From: Planoprotostelium fungivorum
Lineage: Eukaryota; Evosea; Variosea; Cavosteliida; Cavosteliaceae
Length of the DNA stretch: 64,000 nt
Assembly (NCBI GenBank): GCA_003024175.1
Contig: MDYQ01000066.1
Coordinates: 50,520-114,519 of the forward strand
Direction: 5' to 3'
The number at the start of each line of letters is the position of its first letter. Position 1 is the first letter of the stretch. Shown here piece by piece: positions 58,684-64,000 of the stretch. Made by a program: the position numbers and the translations under genes. Below the pieces are notes generated by a model, which saw only the letters and a list, made by a program, of their open reading frames with translations, ran no database searches and was not told the DNA's origin.

Positions 58684-60850
58684 TTATACCAATGGCTTCG
58701 TCAGAGGTGCGTTCTTGATGTCCATCTCGGCCAGCTGGCTCTTCTTTGGCATCTGTCCCACTCTCATCAGCTCGCTCGACTTTGTCACTGCGGGGTCGTA
58801 TTGCACCGAGAAAACGGCCTGGACTTCTTCTCCCTTCGTGTAGAAGGCGGCAAACTTCTTGTCCTCCATGCTGCCCTGGATGACGATGTCATCGTAGCCG
58901 TTCACTGTGTTACCGCAGTAGCGTAGCTGCAGACCCTGAGCCGACCAGAAGATGGGGACGTTTGTGAAAGGTTGAGGCTTGCCCGAGATGTGGAGGGCGG
59001 CGGTGCGTCCGTGATTCTGGGCGACGTTCCTGGGAATTTCAGCCGTCTACAACAATGTAGATCGTCACCAGTGCTCGATGCGGAGGGGTTGGCCGTTCGC
59101 GCCACCGCTGTGACCCATGTACGGGAAGTGTGCGATGTCACCTGTGGGTTTTAGGGTTTACGGTCCGTCTACAACGACCACACTCACCGACGGCGTAGAT
59201 GTTCTCCTCTCCCTTTACCCTGAGATATTCGTCGACAGAGACACCTCCGTCCTTTTCCAGGGAAAAGCCAGAGTTCTTGAGAAATTCGGTATCCGGGGCA
59301 ACGCCGACGCCCAAGACGATGAAATCTGCTGGAATTTTCGTGCCGTCTTCCAGGAGGATACCTCCGGCCAGGGAAGAATCTTTCTCTGTTGGGAATGAGT
59401 TACGTGCGTATACGTAATTACGCACCGGAGGGGTAAGCGTCCTTGATCTTGGCTTCCATGTGAAATTTCACTCCGTTACCCTCTTGCAGGTCCTGCAGGA
59501 ATTTTCCGATCTTTTCTCCGAGGATAGGCTTCCTTCGAGCGGTCAGTCTCATCTTTGTCGACCAACAAATGTCGACAACTCACAGTGGCACGGGGTCTTG
59601 TCCGATGATCGTGACGTTGTGGTCCTTGGCCAAGGCCGTCGCCGTTTCCATTCCGATGAAACTGCTACCCACGATGACGATCTACAACGCGCCGCGTCAG
59701 CGTCTACACCGTTGTAGATGGACGACTCACGTTCTTCTTTCCTCCCTCGGCGTCTCTGGCCTCCGTGATCTTCTTCACGTCCTCAACTGTCCTCATGACA
59801 AAGACGTTCTTCAACTTGAAACCATCCATAGGCAGCCTCTTCGCCTTGCTGCCGGCGGCGAGGATCAATCGATCGTAATTGACAACATCTCCGTTGGCCG
59901 TCTACAACGAGTCAGTTTGAAGGGGGTGAGGGGTTGTACCTTGACGGACTTTGCGGACTTGTCGACGGAGACAACTTGAGTGGAAGGCTTGACTTCGATG
60001 TTGAGGTCTTTGAAGAAGGCTTCGTCTCTCCATTGGATCTTGCTGATGTCCGTAGGGAGGGCCTTGCTCAGCTTGGTTCTAAACAGAGTGAATTTCATTC
60101 GATGGAAGCGTTGTAGATGACCTGTCGATGGGGAGGTGGGGCTCGGCACCCAAGAGAGTGATCTTCCCGCCAAAACCGAACTCGCGGAGGCCTTCGGCAG
60201 CGGCCAGACCTTTCATCGTTCAGTTCATCTTCCATCTCTGACGACTTCATCTTCACCTGAGGCACCGGCACCGACGATGACGACCTTCTCATTGGATTCA
60301 CCACCCTTCGATTTGCATGTGGGGGGTCTTCTTCCCTTCTTAAGGGTCTCGGCGCTGGCCGTGACGTAGATGTCATCTCCGTCGATGCGAACTTGGAAGG
60401 TGGGGAGGGCATCGAGAGCTCTAAAGAAAATGAGTGAAAGATGGAGGGCGACGACTCACGGGGCGTCTTCGATGTCACCCGTCTTGACATTGAAACAGGC
60501 TCCGTGCCAGGGACAGACTGTGGATGGTGAGTGATTGGACGTCCAAATGGTGTCTCACCGATCCTTCCGTCAGAGTTGAGGACACCGTTGATGAGAGGTG
60601 CTCCGTAGTGAGTGCATTTGTGAGCCGTGGCATAGATCTTTCCCTCAACGTTGGTCAGGAGGACTTTGACATCCTTCTCGACTTCGACTTCTCTCTTTTG
60701 GTAGGGGCTGATCTCGGACAGCTTGGCTACTTTGTATTCTTTAACGTCGGTCATGAGTCTCGAATTGATCTTGAATAGATGTAGGTTGGGTGAAGGTCCC
60801 TTCGTGCGTGTTGTGAACCTGTAAAGTTTGAACATGGATGGTGGCGTCAC
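58684..60850 (-). CDS. AIFM3: Rieske-domain, AIF-type NAD(P)H oxidoreductase (AIFM3-like)
   Basis: Many short exons. An N-terminal Rieske [2Fe-2S] domain shows [10 protein letters not shown] and then [10 protein letters not shown] across an intron (C-x-H and C-x2-H ligands). The flavoprotein part has [55 protein letters not shown] (second GxGxxG-type fold), [30 protein letters not shown] and the C-terminal [20 protein letters not shown] dimer domain. AIFM3/AIFL proteins combine these same domains and are mitochondrial or cytosolic; they are thought to pass electrons through the Rieske centre. Met at 60850 or 60835 gives a basic leader; a shorter start is Met 60753 ([12 protein letters not shown]). 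Most introns carry the TCTACAAC/GTTGTAGA motif. Confidence 0.9.
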
Positions 60851-61122
60851 GCCTTTGGTTTGGGGAATTTCGATTCTTTACGTAAAGGCGAGCCGGAATC
60901 ACGTGCACGTGATTTCGAAGAGTTTTCACTGCGTTTCTACGTGATCACGACAGACCACCAGCTCTTGAGAGCCTCTATGTCGTGATCCATCCACATGGAT
61001 GTAGAATTAGAGACGGTGACGGCGTTTGGAAATGACACGAGATCGATGTTGACAGAGACGATGCGGGAGGATGTTCGAGACGACGTAACAGTGAAGGTAA
61101 TGAAATGAAGTACGAATTGTAT

Positions 61123-61610
61123 TCAAAAATGGGTGTGTCTTCCAAGCTGACACCCTTCGGCCGTTGAGAGATTGTGACAGCAGTTCCAATGTTGTTCACC
61201 GTCCACATCTTCTTCCATTTGACCTTTAGAACAGATCAGTGAGTTAATGACGAACGAAAGATGACCCACCTGAATGATATCGGCACTCATTTTCATCACC
61301 TTCATCCTCCATGTCGAACATTTCTCCGCACTGGACGCAGGTCTTGAATTTAGTGGACTGTTGGAGGAAAATTTTTGCACTAGCTTCATTGATTAGAAAG
61401 ACACTCTTGAGGATCAGTGACAGCTGTATCTCGGTGAGATGTATCGTTGTTGCGAACTCTCACCTCTTTATGCTCTAACTTGTTCAGTAGATCGACTGCA
61501 CGTAATTGATCGTCTGATACGGGTTGTATGATTGGACCTGACGGTGCGTCTAACGAGGCATCCACGGCACCACTCTCTGTTCTCCTTCGTTTCTGTCTCT
61601 GCTCGCTCAT
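61123..61610 (-). CDS. CHORD-like zinc-binding protein
   Basis: Three exons: MSEQRQKRRRTESGAVDASL with an acidic, flexible N-terminus, then a helix, then SVFLINEASAKIFLQQ. A C-x2-C knuckle (FKTCVQCGEMFDMED) leads to ECRYHSG, WNCCHNLS and GCQLGRHTHF. The spacing of C-x2-H, W-x-CC and GC-x4-H matches the last part of a CHORD domain (CxYHPG...W-S-CC...GC-x-x-G-x-H), which binds zinc and helps HSP90 co-chaperones and R-protein complexes. There is no CS domain and only one such module, so the function is not clear. About 130 residues. Confidence 0.7.
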
Positions 61611-62112
61611 CCTCTTCTAGTGTGACGATCTGTGATGACGGGCGTTCTTGTATCTCGGAAATTTGGTGGACGTTTCGTTACAAATTTGCTGATGTAAAAA
61701 AACATCAATCACCGATTGGCAATCATCCATTGCACTTTCTGTAAACAGATACATCTCTTGTATGGGTATACATATCTCGTTATTATTATAACGTGTCTGA
61801 TGTTAATATGACGATGAAGAGATGACAACAATCTCTTTATCACGAAAGACAGCGTTGAAGATAAGGGAAGAACGCAGATTCGAGTGAGGTGCCCTCTACT
61901 TCCTTGAAGATCTCATGCACTCTCTTCCCCGGTCGTCCGGGACAATTCGACTCCGAATACGGAACGTTCAACCACACCAACGATCTACAACGAGTCAGTC
62001 CCAAATTTCACTTCCACTCTCACCGGCTCAAATTCCCTCCAAATAAATCCGACGATAAGACGCTCGATTTCAAGTATCTACAACATTTCAATTGAATGAA
62101 ACACCTCCGTCA
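61611..62112. other. Intergenic region
   Basis: About 500 bp between the CHORD-like gene start and the APC1 3' end, both on the minus strand. An open frame (61889-62095) on the plus strand includes LFPGRPGQFDSEYGTFNHTN but has no partner exons that I can join. Two TCTACAAC motifs lie at 61983 and 62075. Confidence 0.4.
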
Positions 62113-64000
62113 TCACCTTCTCATCTGCTCGTGACACTCTCTCGTTAACAACCGTGCATCTAAGGCGTGTTTAACCGAAAGAAGGAAAGTGAGCTGGACC
62201 ATCGGCTGAGCTGGAAAGAACATCCTTTCATGAGCCATTGGATAGAAGGCCAGGCACAATTTCACATTCTCCAGATCCTGAGATCCAATATCCCTCTACA
62301 ACGCGCCGTGAGTACTCGCGAGTACGTCTGTGACGTCATCACCTCGTTGTAGATGAGTGATTTGAGGGTAAGGTAAGAAGGTAGGGCGGCCAAGCTGTCG
62401 CTGGTGATGAGTTGATACAAGATGGCGTTGTAGAAGTGCTTGTCTCTTCCTTCTTCGCAGAACTGTCGGGCGAAGGCCAGGATGGATGGGTGGTCCGAGA
62501 AAGATTCGATGAAATTTCTGAGAGAATTCAGGGAAGGTTCGATCTACAGCGGTGTAGACTGACCCGTCTTCGTTTGGTAGTGGTTTCGTGTCTTCTGTAT
62601 CATCTTCTAATGTCTTCATCTCTTCTTTAGGATAGCACTTGGACAATACACTCCTGTAACCTGCTCCATATTAAGACCGTGTCACACGGTACACATTACG
62701 TATCACCTTTCGGGTCCACTCCGTAAGGTAAGAAGGCCACCCTCCGCTTGACATGTATGACGCGGAAATCTCGTAGAGAATTCGGCTCGATGCTCTGGGA
62801 CCAGTACCGTGGGCCCTGTATGGTAATGGCTTTGATGAAGCGTAACTCTGGAAGTAGACACGGTGCCACGCTGTCTATCGTGGTCTCCGGTGAATTCAAA
62901 CCGTAAGCTCCTGCCTTCACTTGGATACGTATCGGTACGTAACAGTGGTTCTTGTTGTCGACGTCGACAGTTTCCAGTACCCTGGACTCGGCAGCGATGA
63001 CGTACAAGTGACGTAATGCTTGGAGGTGGTAACGGTTGTCGGCACTGTCGACAGGCCACTGAGGATACAGAGAGGCGACGAGAGTTGCTATGGATACGTC
63101 ACTGGTGGAGACACTGTAGCGACCCCCTGGGAGGGTGAGTTTTGGCAGGTTGTAGACGGTCACCTCCCAAGAAGAGGAAACCTGCGGCCATGTGTAGGGC
63201 CATGTGACTGCCGTACGAATGTTCTCCGTGGATGTACCTGAAGTTACCGTGAATTTTGGACGTCGACACGTCATCTTACTTTCCACCCGCCTTAGGTACC
63301 CTCCTCCTCAACTGCCTGTACACTTCTGTGAACATTCCACGAAATTTCTCCGAATTTTACCTGATGATACGGAGCACTTGTAGATTCCCGGTACCACACA
63401 TGACCAGAGACAGAGACAACACTACGGTGTTGATACAGTTCTCCACGATGGGTGAATCTACAACGCCAACGGTGGCGGGGTCGTTGGGTCGGCTGACAGC
63501 TCTGATGAGATACTGACAGTAACCATGGAGAAGATCGAAGGCGGGCTGGTAAGCTGAGCCAGCGAAGCGAAGGCCGAGGGCGAAGCATGCGCCGGCCAAC
63601 AGATTGACGTGGGCCAATCTACAACGGCGTTGTAGATGAGAAGGGAGGGGGGACTTACCTGATGAGTTCCATGTCCGAGGAATTCTCTTTGACCTTTTCC
63701 TCGTTGTAGATGGCGTCCCGGATGAATGACGGGATCTGTGATACGACCCATTCTTCCGTGGGCTGTACGCTGTCCCAACGGATCAAATTCCTCGATAAAA
63801 CCCTACCCCCATCAGTCCCAATTCACCATCTACAACTCGCCTCAATAGAAGTAAGTCCGGCCGGACGTGGTCCAATTGAAACGAATTTTGGGGTATGACA
63901 ATACGATCTGATATTGTTGCGTTGTTGCTCTTCAGATACATGAGAGCTAAGGCCAAGGTGGCACCCGGGCCAGTCACGTCCGTGTTGATGCGTTGGCCTG
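62113..64000 (-). CDS. APC1: Anaphase-promoting complex subunit 1, 3' part (continues past right edge)
   Basis: The gene's 5' end lies outside the window. Seen from the right edge: TDVTGPGATLALALMYLKSN, RPDLLLLRVLSRNLIRWDSV and LAGACFALGLRFAGSAYQPA. Next are FGEISWNVHR, GGRYSVSTSDVSIATLVASL and YPQWPVDSADNRYHLQALRH. The C-terminal helical part has SDHPSILAFARQFCEEGRDK and LAALPSYLTLKSLIYNE, then KLCLAFYPMAHERM. The G-A-x-L-A-L and G-L-R-F-A-G lines are the PC repeats of APC1/Rpn1-like scaffolds. APC1 holds the cyclosome ligase together. The last exon stop (62113-62115) is by eye and could be followed by another exon. Confidence 0.85.

Overview
The window is nuclear DNA of a eukaryote with very compact genes. 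Intergenic gaps are mostly 100-1000 bp, genes lie on both strands, introns are mostly 36-50 nt with GTGAG donors and short AG acceptors, and AATAAA signals follow several stop codons. A Sib-like (integrin-beta-like) giant adhesion protein, a receptor-like TKL-type pseudokinase and GATA, homeobox and IPT-domain regulators fit an amoebozoan (protosteloid or variosean-type amoeba). That placement is inference; no rRNA or organelle marker is present. All gene models were spliced by eye from the sequence, so small exons and some starts may be off.

Left third (0-33 kb) is dominated by cell-surface genes. It opens with a coiled-coil/polyproline protein (minus strand) and a small rhodanese gene. Next come two tandem paralogous type I membrane proteins (4.4-8.6 kb and 8.9-13.1 kb) built of exon-sized repeats, a mucin-like stalk, one transmembrane helix and a nearly identical short tail. 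A beta-helix receptor with a degenerate kinase domain (13.4-18.7 kb) follows, then tRNA-Lys(CUU) and a peptide-deformylase-like gene. The region ends with a 3945-residue Sib-like adhesion protein (20.5-32.7 kb, minus) whose tail carries W...NPLF...NPIY, like integrin beta.

The middle (33-50 kb) is mostly housekeeping: a polytopic transporter, mitochondrial phosphatidylglycerophosphate synthase (PGS1), a four-helix membrane protein, a GATA factor, a PYROXD2-type oxidoreductase, a tiny tail-anchored protein, a CMD/AhpD-like protein, a PAS plus possible CG-1 protein, an NSE3/MAGE subunit of SMC5/6, prefoldin subunit 1 and a DCAF4-like WD40 protein.

The right part (50-64 kb) holds a small basic protein, 3-hydroxyisobutyryl-CoA hydrolase, a homeobox gene, a coiled-coil/SAM/SAM/U-box protein, an IPT-domain regulator, an AIFM3-like Rieske oxidoreductase, a CHORD-like zinc protein and the 3' part of anaphase-promoting-complex subunit 1, which runs off the right edge.

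Two single 'n' bases (17057, 43282) each separate near-identical copies of about 690 bp. They look like failed contig joins rather than biology. A short inverted motif, TCTACAACG/CGTTGTAGA, recurs in many introns of unrelated genes and is the least expected sequence-level signal.
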